Shown here: positions 12,101 to 21,800 of the stretch, piece by piece | How the letters are laid out: every line of letters begins with the position of its first letter | Position numbering within the stretch: position 1 is the first letter of the stretch | Assembly (NCBI RefSeq): GCF_958298935.1 | Contig: NC_084940.1 | Location: forward strand, 15,929,146 to 15,993,145 | From: Phragmites australis | Taxonomy: Eukaryota; Streptophyta; Magnoliopsida; Poales; Poaceae | Reading direction: 5' to 3' | DNA length: 64,000 nt | The notes under the pieces: generated by a model | Databases searched by the model: none | What the model saw: the letters and a program-made list of their open reading frames with translations, nothing else | Told to the model about the DNA's origin: nothing | Position numbers and translations under genes: made by a program

Positions 12101-12549
12101 GCCCTTCTGGCACATTCTATAATTCCGTTGAACTTGGCTAACCAATCCATTCCAAGGATAACATCTATACCCTTGGTTTCCAAGGCTATGAGATTCGCTG
12201 GGAAGTCTACCCCCCTTATGCTAAGTCTTATCCTAAGACATATATATTTTGCCTTCAATTCCCCTCCAGGAGAGCTAATAAACATATTATTCTTCATCAT
12301 AACCATAGGCAACCCATGTTTTGCAACATACTGAATGGTTATAAAGGAATGCGAAGCTCCAGAATCAAACAAAATAGACGCAGGTCGGGAGTTAACGAGG
12401 AACATACCGTACACCACATCCTGAGCATCAATAGCTTTCTCTGCTGTGACATGGTTGACTTTCCCATGAACATAATTCTGTTGTCCACGATTGTTCTGAC
12501 CGGGGTTCTGACTCCCACTGCATGAGTGGGCTGAGGCTGGAGTTGACAT
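9111..12549 (-). pseudogene. pol of the Tekay-type element: protease, RT, RNase H, integrase, chromodomain
   Basis: One reading frame runs from 12549 to about 10003 with in-frame stops. It contains the protease motif [10 protein letters not shown] (about 12360), RT blocks [24 protein letters not shown] and the catalytic [10 protein letters not shown] (about 11430), RNase H blocks [13 protein letters not shown] and [11 protein letters not shown], the integrase zinc-binding region (HPGSTKMYQDLK...CDTCQK), and the first catalytic Asp (GMDFIVGLP). A TAG at 11362-11364 replaces a conserved Gln codon, and a TAA lies at 10525-10527. Near 10003 a deletion removes roughly 15 residues before IVSDRGTQF and shifts the frame. 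The rest of integrase ([14 protein letters not shown]) resumes, with a TGA near 9591, into the GPFKIL module and chromodomain. Confidence 0.85.
9159..9311 (-). other. Chromodomain-like segment at the integrase C-terminus
   Basis: After the GPFKIL...VFYVSQLKK module the frame reads TEYPEKILERSERV, then MCKVQWGHHSEDEATWKREE, then LKAEFPHLF. The order (EK-ILE, K-x-QW, DEATW-x-x-EE) is that of chromodomains in Tekay-type integrases, proposed in the literature to guide insertion toward methylated histone H3. One tryptophan (KVQW) corresponds to a cage position of HP1; the third cage position is His here. Whether it binds methyl-lysine cannot be told from sequence. Confidence 0.7.
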
Positions 12550-12576
12550 TGGTGTGTTGTTGGTTCTGGCCAGATC

Positions 12577-13569
12577 CTACACCTTTTTAGGGCATTTATT
12601 CACATAGTGCCTTTCCTCTTCACAATAAAAACATCCTTTGTTTGGGCCAGGAGTAGCTGGACTGTTCTTGGCTTGAGGAGTAGCTGGTGGGGTTGATCGG
12701 GGCGTCTGATAGTTGGAGCGCTGAACAGGGATTTGCGACTGAGTCCGGTACTGAATGTTAGAACAAAACATAGGGCCTTGCAGAGACATCTGTGTTGCTC
12801 CACGGGATCGTGTGTTGCTTCCTTGTCCTTGAAAAGACATCTTCCTCTTCTTCTCATCCAGCTGACGATGCTTGTGCTCAACCATCAGAGCTTTGTTTAC
12901 CATTGCTTGAAAATTGGGAAACTCTTGTAGAAGTAGAGCATATTCTATGGCATCATTCAGACCTTCCAGAAAACATTCCTGCTTCTTTTCTTCTGTGCCC
13001 ACTTCATTGGGAGCATACCTGGACAACTGAGTAAACTTGGTCACGTACTCCCTTACAGTCATTGATCTTTGTTTCAGGCTCATAAACTCCTTCTTGAGAC
13101 GGACATCTCCAGACGATAGGTGATGAGTGCGGAAACTGGATTTAAACTCCATCCATGTGATAGCTACTGGATTTTCATGTGCAGCGCAGTATGCTTCCCA
13201 CCAGTCTAGGGCTTGACCCGCGAGTTGATGTGAGGCATAGAGAACCATCTCCCTATCGTTGCACTGAGCAACATGTAGCTTCCTTTCTATATTCTTTAGC
13301 CAATCATCTGCATCCATAGGTTCCACTGCATGACTGAAGACTGGGGGTTGAGTTCTTTTAAATTCTCTAAATCTTGATGGTTGATGCAGTTGAGGAACAT
13401 GATTTGGCTATTGCTGCTGCATCTGCACCATGGTTTGAGCTAGAGCTTGCAAGATCTAAGTTTGCATAGCCATCTGTTGTTCTAAGGTTGTTGGAGGGAG
13501 CGGGGGTGGATTCTGGTTGTTGTTGTTGTTCGCTTCTTGAGTATTAATACTCCTCCTTGTGTTAACCAT
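12577..13569 (-). pseudogene. gag of the Tekay-type element
   Basis: The probable start is the ATG at 13567-13569 (MVNTRRSINTQEAN, then Asn-, Pro- and Gln-rich). The capsid-like part reads EPMDADDWLKNIERKL, WWEAYCAAH, and LSRYAPNEV with EECFLEGL-type sequence (here KKQECFLEGLND). It ends with one zinc knuckle CFYCEEERHYVNKC (CX2CX4HX4C), which has Arg where Gly is usual. Two in-frame TAG stops (13456-13458 and 13408-13410) interrupt the Gln-rich N-terminal region. Both fit loss of a CAG glutamine codon by C-to-T change. The stop at 12577 separates gag from pol. Confidence 0.85.
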
Positions 13570-13983
13570 CTGATTAGGGTTGAAGAAGGGAACAGGAGTA
13601 GATAAGCAAGTCTGAAAAAAATAATTTAACTAAAGAAACCCATCTATATTATATTATATAGGAATAAAGATGCGTCTATGGACAAGATGCCAAAGCATTC
13701 CACAACTCACATCGGCACTCAAACAAAAACTCCAACTTGCACACTTAGCACCATAACAAAGCTCACACTAACAATATTATTATCCTTAACGATTACATCG
13801 ACGCTTGGTTCTAACATTGCTAAGACTACCTATAGATGGACCATACTATTGGGACTCCTCTCTAGTGCGAGACCCTGAGGGGGAGGAATCAACTGATCCA
13901 TCTTCAAATATGGCGGGGGTGTTGTGGCAGATCCTCTTGCGCAGGGGTGAGTGGATAGATAAGCCTTCTTTGTCATCTTCAGA

Positions 13984-14637
13984 TCATTCTTGGTTGACAT
14001 CTTGTTCATCCTCAAGAAATGCGGAGACGAAGGCAAGGCGTTGGCGAACTTCTCCCAACTCCCATAAAGCGCAGTCTAGTTCATCTTCCAAGGCCACAGT
14101 GAGGGCAACTTGTTCCCGTAGCTTGGGGTTTTCTCCAAATGGGCTCTTCACGAACGGTTCATTACTTCCACGAGTTCTACGGGAACAATATGTATAAGGA
14201 GAGTTGTCCATCTTGCTGTTATATTGATCACGAACACGGGATATGGCTTGACGAGCTGCATCTCGAACACCAGCGGTGAAGGTTGCTCTTGGGACCATTG
14301 CTGAGTGAATGCCCACCACTCTTCGAATTTCCAAACCTTCATCTTGACTTCGCTCGTAATCATAGATAGTGACTTCAACCTTCCATTCCACATATCCAGA
14401 GAGTTGTTTCTTAACTCCCCTGTAGACTGGCTTCTGTGTATGTCCAAGTCCAGAAAGTATCCCCCATAGTAGGCAGGGAAGGTATCTAGCATGAAGGCCA
14501 TCGCTTTCATAGACGTCGGGAACGGGGTCCATACTCCGGAAAGTGGGGTCATCAATCTCCTCTTCAGTTGGAACACGTTGAAGAATGGATGGACGTCCTC
14601 CGGTTGATTTGCGGGCAGTAAGTAGCTGGCGAACCAT
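13984..14637 (-). CDS. Extra sense ORF upstream of gag with a histone-H3-like N-terminus
   Basis: This open frame of 217 codons lies between the primer site and gag, in the sense direction, about 150 bases after the primer site. The start ATG is 14635-14637. The N-terminus is MVRQLLTARKSTGGRPS; residues 7-14 are identical to H3 residues 6-13. Next come an acidic stretch (PTEEEIDDPTF), a middle segment predicted by eye to alternate strands and a helix (YVEWKVEVTIYDYE, LEIRRVVGIHS, GVRDAARQAISRVRDQY), and a leucine-rich coiled-coil-like tail (LEDELDCALWELGEVRQRL). The frame stays open for 45 codons beyond the TGA at 13984-13986, to a TAG at 13846-13848, so the original product may have been longer. 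It is not gag, pol or a classical env. Function unknown. Confidence 0.65.
   Translation of the reverse strand: MVRQLLTARKSTGGRPSILQRVPTEEEIDDPTFRSMDPVPDVYESDGLHARYLPCLLWGILSGLGHTQKPVYRGVKKQLSGYVEWKVEVTIYDYERSQDEGLEIRRVVGIHSAMVPRATFTAGVRDAARQAISRVRDQYNSKMDNSPYTYCSRRTRGSNEPFVKSPFGENPKLREQVALTVALEDELDCALWELGEVRQRLAFVSAFLEDEQDVNQE
14596..14637 (-). other. Histone H3 tail mimic, TARKSTGG, at the ORF N-terminus
   Basis: Codons ATG GTT CGC CAG CTA CTT, then ACT GCC CGC AAA TCA ACC GGA GGA, give MVRQLL-TARKSTGG. Numbered without Met, R2, T6, A7, R8, K9, S10, T11, G12 and G13 equal histone H3, while K4 is Leu, T3 is Gln, Q5 is Leu and K14 is Arg. K9 and its neighbours, the site of H3K9 methylation and S10 phosphorylation, are in exact register. 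Val after Met is a residue that permits Met removal. Codons are mixed rather than GC-rich as in typical grass H3 genes, so recent capture of a host H3 exon is not obvious. Confidence 0.85.
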
Positions 14638-14787
14638 CTAAAAAGGAAGAGATGGGATATAAAAAATAAACTTATAGATAGCAAGAGACAAGTATGAGAA
14701 CTATAGAAACGCTCTGATGGGTTTAGATGAACTAGGTAATTTCTTAGGATGACCATTCTATCTATGCTTATGACCCTATAGTCAGTA

Positions 14788-14801
14788 TGGCTCTGATACC
14801 A
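14788..14801 (-). other. Primer binding site, initiator tRNA-Met
   Basis: The minus strand reads TGGTATCAGAGCCA, the common plant primer site complementary to the 3' end of initiator tRNA-Met. It lies four bases inside the 5' LTR remnant, fixes the transcription direction as minus, and marks the inner edge of the 5' LTR. Confidence 0.9.
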
Positions 14802-14805
14802 TCTC

Positions 14806-15114
14806 TTTCACACCCGATTTTAATAGATAAAACCAAGTACAGCTTATATGTGACCAGAAAGTTAACACACATAAGGACGTCATAGGTGAAGTAGCAAAAG
14901 TAATACTTTTATTAAATAAATGTTCACTTTTTACAGAATAAAGACTTCACCTAAACAACCTCAAAACTTAAACTAAATGATAGCATCTAAACGACGGCAG
15001 CGGGACGAAAGTATCGGCGACCAAGCACTCCACAGACACCGACTGAAAGACACACCCATAGAACATCAAGTCGTCGTCTCGAAAATCTTCAAAATCTTCT
15101 ACTGAGCAACATAA
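14806..15114 (-). repeat. Truncated 5' LTR of the Tekay-type element (about 309 bp kept)
   Basis: It starts TTTCACACCC where the 3' LTR has TGTCACACCC, so the terminal G is changed. Homology then runs through TTTATTAAATAAA, CACCTAAACAACCTCAAAA and ACTCCACAG...GAGCAACATA, matching 6132-6436. After GAGCAACATA the two copies part company (15114 here, 6436 there). The lost portion is the outer 2.67 kb: the rest of U5, R and all of U3 with the promoter. Confidence 0.85.
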
Positions 15115-15895
15115 AGTAGAAGATTTTTAATGGAACAATATCTACACAAGATCATATTTTATACTTCTTCTTTTTCCTATCAGAGTTTTTAAAAGTATAC
15201 AATATATATCTATTATTCTCTAAACTCACTTTTAGTTTCCCTTCTACAAAAATTTCTTGTATGAGTTTGCAAAAAGATAATAATTAATATATATTGTATA
15301 ATTTTCTCCTTATTTTTACTAAATTTTAAAAAGAATTTTAACGCATATCATTATTACTCTCATCACATTTTTTTTCCCAGGTTCTTCAAAAAAAGTTCTC
15401 ATAATAATATATATATAAATCGGCATTGATAAAAAAGAGAGGGTTAAAAAACATATGATCAACTGCTATCATGATGGTTTACTCGGCCGTTGACATCAAA
15501 CACCCCTTCGAGAGGTAGGTTTACTCGCCCGTTGGCATCAGACGAGATGCCTCTCAAACAGACATCTTTGTAGTGTATATATATCCAACAATTAATCGAT
15601 GAGAAAAGATAAGAGTTCAAATCTGTTTTTGTCTGCACTACTCTTTGCAATCCAATCGTTCTTAACATCTAGAGAAAAAAGGGCATACTGGATGAGCTAG
15701 CATTGTCGAAACGACAACAAAATCATCTACCATGGGACCTTAACTTCAAGAGACTGAGTTTGCTCAACCTGCATTCTATTATAATAACGTAGTTAACATG
15801 GTACACACGGTAGGTCAGGTCAAAAGTTGCATGCCGTTGAGAACTTGAAGCTTCAGGGATCAGATACGAGGCCACCCGTCACCAGAAGAGCCAGG
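15115..15895. other. AT-rich spacer and probable EDM2 3' UTR
   Basis: 15115-15460 is AT-rich with homopolymer runs and no recognisable element. 15460-15895 probably contains the EDM2 3' untranslated region, because the EDM2 stop codon is at 15896-15898. A short repeated phrase, TTTACTCG(G/C)CCGTTG, occurs near 15480 and 15522. No clear polyadenylation site can be assigned. Confidence 0.4.
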
Positions 15896-18800
15896 TCATC
15901 CGTATGGGTACTGTTTAGGCAATACGCTCGTGGGTTTCTTGTTGTTTGTTCCGTCGAGGGAGGGAGTATATTTGTCCATAACTGAGTTTTGTGGTCCACT
16001 TGGACTCGAAAGCCCATACGCATACTTGTCCATAACCGAACCTCGTGGTGCACTGGCACCTGAGAGACCAAAAGAGTGAGTAGTAGAAGCAGGCTGGCCA
16101 AATCTAGCAGCTGAAGATCCAAGAGAGTAGTATCTTGTCTGTAGGTAATCATCAGCACTGGCTGCACCATGCATTCTTAGTTGTGCTTGCGAGTCTATGA
16201 CTGGTGGGGTCCTTCCAGTTTGTTGGTAACTATCACCAACTTGTCCACCATACCTTGTGAGGTGTCCTTGCATAATAAGCATATCAGCAACTGGACTCTC
16301 AGAAACACTAGTGACCGGTGGGGTCCTTCCAGTTTGTAGGTAACTATCACCAACTTGTCCACCATACCTTGTGAGGTGTCCTTGCATAGGCATGTCAGCA
16401 ACTGGGCTCCTCTCAGAAACACTAGTGTTCCACTCTTCTGAGTTCTGCCGCCTATAGAAACTACCATCATCTCCTCTAGGTTGCAAACTGTACATACCAC
16501 CAGTTGGAGCAGAGCCATAAATCTTGGTCATGTCTTCAATGTTGGAGCCACTCTTCCTTGTGCTATTATCAATTTCAACGTAAAAAGTAGGATCATTTTT
16601 CCTCTTAAGTGCATAGTATTCATCATTGCTTGCCAAATAACTGCCCTCATAAGTAGCTCTATCCAATGCAGAGACAAAAGGTTCTTTTGCAGGACCGCTC
16701 ATGTAGCTATCCAGGTGAGCTCTCCTCTCAAAGGTGTGTTCAGTTGGTATAAAAGGGGACTGGCTCCTGGATTTGCTTCGAGCATTGCTGTTATCAGGGG
16801 ATGAGATACTCATGTCTGAATCCCCTCCCTCCCTGAACTTGATATTTGACATCACAGCTGCTCTTTTCTCATAGTTCAGAGCACTCTTGGATTCATCCCT
16901 ATGAGCATTTCTTTCATCTTCGCGGTGAGCAAGTCTTTGTTCTTTGTGTATACTCTTTTTACTTGGGATAACTTTTGTTTCCTCGTACGCAACTTCCACT
17001 TGCTTTTCGGGAGGGAGATTGTCTACCTGATCAGGGGCCCACTTCCTGCTCCAGTTATCTGAGCTCCTGCTTTCGTCCCTGCCATTCACTTTTTCTTTTC
17101 CTGATTGAGAGGTTTTTTCCCTGGTGGATTCAGCTTTTCTCTTCACAGACAAGTTATCCCGCCTATCAGCCTCTTTCACATGGAATGCATTCTTCACTAG
17201 AGTCTCTTTCTCTTCTTCAGATCTAGCATGTTTCTTAGCAGGACGTTCATCCGACAGAATGGCCCCACTGACATTGCATACAGTTTTATCTATATTATAT
17301 CTCTCTTTCCCTGATCCAGAGTTCCATTTGCTGCCAGCCTCAGCTTGTTTCCTCGTGGGGAGATCATCTGATATATTATCCTCTTTGGGATGGCATGACA
17401 TCTTTCCTGTATTCTCTTTCTCTTTCCCTGATCTAGCATTTAGTTTGTCAGAAGATTCAGCTTCTTTCTTCAGAAGATCGTCTGATAGATTAACCTCTTC
17501 AATATGGCAAGCTCTCTTCCCTATACATGCGTGATTATGCTCTTCAGCTATTTTTTTGTGCTTCTTTGTCCAATCAGGATGACTCCACAAATAGAGAGGT
17601 GGTGCAGATGCATTCCAACCTTCAACAGTTTTATCATTCAGATCTACAGAACCAGGCAAATAAAACACCTGCAAATTGCAAGAAAGATGTTCGGAAAAAT
17701 AACTAGAGAATAGAAAGAAGCTCAATGAAGTTAAGTAAAATGTATTGAAGTTCATTACCTTCCCAGCAAGACATTCACTATCCTCCCAAACCAAATCATA
17801 TGGTGTCAATGGTGTCTTCTTTTGATCTAACCTGGTTATACCCAGAGAATGAACACAGGGAGCAAGTCACCCCCCCCCCCCCCAAAAAAAAAAAAAAAAG
17901 AGATGTCAGTATGTTAATCTAACAAATTTAACACAATATTCTACCCAAAGGAACATGCTGCATACCGTTTAGTCTCTTTGGGGACAATTAGTACAATGAG
18001 CTTAGGATTAAATGCCAATGCTTTATCAATAAATTTGTTCGCAAGAGATGCTTTGACTCCAAAAGGAGGATTAAGCCCCATAATCTAAACAAGAAACAAT
18101 CAAAGATTATAATTATTAAAATACACTAAAATGTGTCTAATGATGTCCAAATAGAACATACTAGTTGAGACCCACGAGGCAGCTCATTGGGCTGCACGGT
18201 CATCCAATCCCTCTTTTCAAAACAGAAGTGATTCTGCAAAGCAGAGAACACATACACATTACATCAAGCATGAAACATTGTGGAACTAAGCATGATCAAC
18301 AGTTAAGCCTGAATCTTTGTATGAATAGAATGATCATAAATTAAACTGATATAAATAACAGGAAACTAGAAGTCCAACAAGGGCACTTTCTGCCCATAAA
18401 ATACAAAAATATAAGCACTGGACATAATTTAGAGCATTAACTTTAAGAGATTTATTTGATGGAAAGAAAGAAATAAAATTCCATAAATCATTGAAACAAT
18501 GATTTCATATTACAGAAGAAAAATCAAACGAAGAAACAAGGGTTCAATTGTCTTCAATCTCACCTGTGGTTGGATAAGGTCATAATTCTTGAAATGGCAC
18601 TTTTTCTTAACATGGTCAAGTTTTTCTTTCATCAGTCGGCAGAAATCATTTGCACCGCAGCAGAAATCTACTATCTGCAAGATCATGGAGTTTAAGATGT
18701 TAAAAAACTAACGCAACAGACAACAATGGAGTCAGTGATTTTATGTGGTTATCCATAGAATCATAGAGAAAAAGTTAACTTCATTACACCAACAACAACA

Positions 18801-21800
18801 AAGCCTTTTAGTCCCAAGCAAGTTGGGGTAGGCTAAAAAGAGAACTTCATTATTTACAAGAAAAATCTCCATATTATACAATATTGAACACAAAGCATCT
18901 TTAGGCAATTTTACTCCTGGTTTTCTTACAAAAATATTTTATTCATATCATTTTTGCAACTGATAAGCACAGGAACCATAGTTGCAATCAACTTGTGTAA
19001 CACCTCATTTCCACTTGAATCATTCATGAGCACGGAATATATCAAACAATGGTCATGTACAAACGCATAAACCAGTACCACTAATTTTTGTTATATTTAA
19101 TGAATTTTGTAACAGCTAAAAAAAGTACTTCAAAGGAGGCCATAACCAATTGATGGTACAAAATATGTACTGCTTATTCTAGGGAAAAAAACGTACCATG
19201 TCACCAGAATCCACATACCAGTGAAGTTTATCAACAATCTGTACCAAGAAACCAGAAAGTTAATGACGTAACCAAATCGGATTATAAGAAAATTATTCAA
19301 GGGGGTAACTATGGTACACACACCCTCTTAGATACTAAAAAATTCATAAATTATCCCCATGACTTGTTCCCATACAGTTTCACATCCCTGACACTGGCAC
19401 CCTCACCTCCTGAGCTACCGCTGCCACAAAATCCTACTTCCACTCACGCTTGTTTCTCTCAGTTTACCAGCCAATAGCACCAAACCTAGAATCTACTGAC
19501 ACCTGAGCATGCTACCCCACTCTCTCGTGTGCCCACATGCACTAGCTTCCAACACCCATCCTTCACATTTATGAAGCGGACAGCAAATGATGGCTGCACC
19601 CCTGGTGGCAGCAGCAGGAGAGCAGGTCCCAATGATGAAGGTGAGCAGGTAGCAACCACAAACTGGTTCCAGAGTGGCACTGCCCTAACCATTTTTCCTT
19701 TTTTATCCAGATAAGTATATTTTTATGTTTTGATCTGTAGCATTTTTAGAGCAAGATTTCATTTCTTTTTGTTGCATTCTTTTTTTGAAGTTGCATTTTT
19801 ACGTTTCAGGATGCTACCTTTTTTCCCATGGGTTGCACTTTTCTGTGGTTGAACTTTAGACTTAAATTTTAGACGCAATTAACAAGCTACTAATTGCCCA
19901 TTAGCTGCATCTGGCTATCATTTGCACGCAACCTTCTCCGGCAGTTCTTTTGCACCACCGGCTGATGATGCCCCCCCCCCCCTCCCTCCACACCCCAACC
20001 ACCCATGCAGACCTGCCCCCGCAGCCGCCTGAGTACCAGCACCTCCCAGCACCCGCAGCCTCCTTCCCGCCCGCCCTAAACCTCTCCACACCTGCAGACG
20101 ACCACTTGCAGGCACAGCCACCACCGGCACCATCCACCATTGGACCTCCCTCCCAGCCGATTTCTAAAAGCCAGGGGTATAATCCTTCACTCGAACCCTA
20201 ATGACGTGGCCCTCGCCGTCGACGTCGTCGTCTTCATCTCTATAGTATAAAAACTTATTGTTTAATTTTAGCACATGGTTTTCTATTTTTTTAATAGGTT
20301 GCATTCTTGAGAAGTCTCAACAACTTGCTTAAGTTAGAGATGCGCATAGCCATCCCACTATTTAATCAAGAGAAACAACAGATTATAGAAACGTAGAGGT
20401 ATTCAGTAGGTAATGAATGGGAACCACTTACAAAACATTTAATTCTTCTCCCCCAGCATTTTCTCTCATTTCATATTTTCCCTCATCTGCCCACTCCTTA
20501 CTCGTATAGTGAATGGTGAAGAAACTATGTGCAAAGTGAATAAACTAACACATATACCACAGTCATATTCTTAATTCTAAAGTCTGCAGATTGTGTTATC
20601 CAGAAGAGTAGCACTTCTCAATAAATAATTTCAAGAGAAAGGACATCTTAGCACAGTCAAATGCCAAAGTGCTTACAAAGCTTTTCTCAAACATATTTTT
20701 TTAATTAATTTTTTTTCTCAAACAAAAGTGCTTACAAGTGCTTACTATACTCCTTACTCGTATAGTGAATGGTGAAGAAACTATGTGCAAAGTGAATAAA
20801 CTAACTATACCACAGTCATATTCTTAATTCTAAAGTCTGCAGATTGTGTTATCCAGAAGAGCAGCACTTCTCAATAAATAATTTCAAGAGACAGGACATC
20901 TTAGCACAGTCAAATGCCAAAGTGCTTACAAGGCTTTTCTTGAACATTTTTTTTTTCATTAATTTTTTTCTCAAACAAAAGTGCTTACAAGGCTCACAAA
21001 GCAAACCCAGGATGGTAAACACATGATAAGATGTGTTTTGAGGAGACAACACAAACAAGAAGGAGAACGGAGATTCGTTTTCAAGGGTTCTGCACATCTA
21101 ATTTTTGGCATGACATACGTTATGGGCATGGTGGCTTCTATAAAGTTGAATATCTCACCAGATGTGGAAAACTATAAAGTTGAATATCTCACCAGATGTG
21201 GAAAACTTACTGTTCAAAACACAATATAATAAACTGTTTCATAGACAACCTCCAACATTCCCATGCAATTCAACATAATATGTGAATTTCAATATACCTC
21301 AACAAGCTTTTCCACCTTCGTAAAATGTCGACCAAAAGAACTGTAGCGTGTGCCATGAATAAAAGGTGATATGTATACTCTGAGCTTACTCTGGTAGGAG
21401 AAAACAATTAGAAATTAGTAAATTGATTGGTCACTATCACATTGTGAGGTAGAAGTGAAAAGTGTTCTGTCCACTAAACATCACAATATCTTCTCAGAAG
21501 AAAATTTTTAAATCAGAGAGTACGTAAGTGCTTACTAATGCAAATAACTTGAAGAGAATCACTACAACACAGAGGAGAAATGTGAGATTGCAACATATGA
21601 TGTCCAATTATTACAACCAGGACTCAGATCCATTCAGCTATGTATCCAATTAGAAATGATATCTCCATAAGCTTATTTCCATTACTGACTTTGGGAAGAT
21701 AACATTCAGATAAAACAGGTTTCTTAATAACAACAGTATCAATGGAATATTAAGCAAGTACCAATTGGAACATAAACATGATATATCATAACATAGAATG

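Larger units (their letters stand above)
6132..15114 (-). mobile_element. Tekay/Del-type chromovirus (Ty3/gypsy LTR retrotransposon), 5' LTR truncated
   Basis: The element reads on the minus strand: 5' LTR remnant (15114-14806), initiator-tRNA-Met primer site (14801-14788), an extra sense ORF (14637-13984), gag (13569-12577), pol in the order protease, RT, RNase H, integrase, chromodomain (12549-9111), polypurine tract, and a complete 3' LTR (9107-6132) starting TGTAACACCC in sense. Integrase-end sequence and the chromodomain-like tail place it with Tekay chromoviruses. It is dead: at least six in-frame stops, one frameshifting deletion in integrase near 10003, and loss of about 90% of the 5' LTR including its promoter. 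It appears to sit inside or beside the CACTA at its left. Confidence 0.85.
19239..21297 (-). other. EDM2 intron 12 (2.06 kb)
   Basis: Bounded by exon 12 (ending 21298) and exon 13 (starting 19238). It contains a GC-rich, proline-codon-rich patch at 19940-20230 with a CCCCCCCCCCC run near 19972, a 256-bp tandem duplication (20493-20995) and a 34-bp tandem duplication (21138-21205). The GC-rich patch has open frames on both strands but no recognisable protein; it could be a captured gene fragment. Confidence 0.75.

Noticed and set aside
13805..14197. 130-codon plus-strand frame opposite the H3-like ORF
   Set aside because: Shadow frame antisense to the accessory ORF and gag leader; Ser/Arg-rich composition with no recognisable features.
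14596..14637. A genuine histone H3 gene or recent H3 exon capture
   Set aside because: Similarity stops at residue 14; no H3 fold (for example the RKLPFQR or EAYLVGLFED-type helices) follows, and codon use differs from GC-rich grass H3 genes.
14148..14756. 202-codon minus-strand frame overlapping the H3-like ORF
   Set aside because: It overlaps the H3-like frame in another phase, is rich in Leu, Phe and Trp without pattern, and has no family features. The TARKSTGG frame has the modular composition of a real protein.
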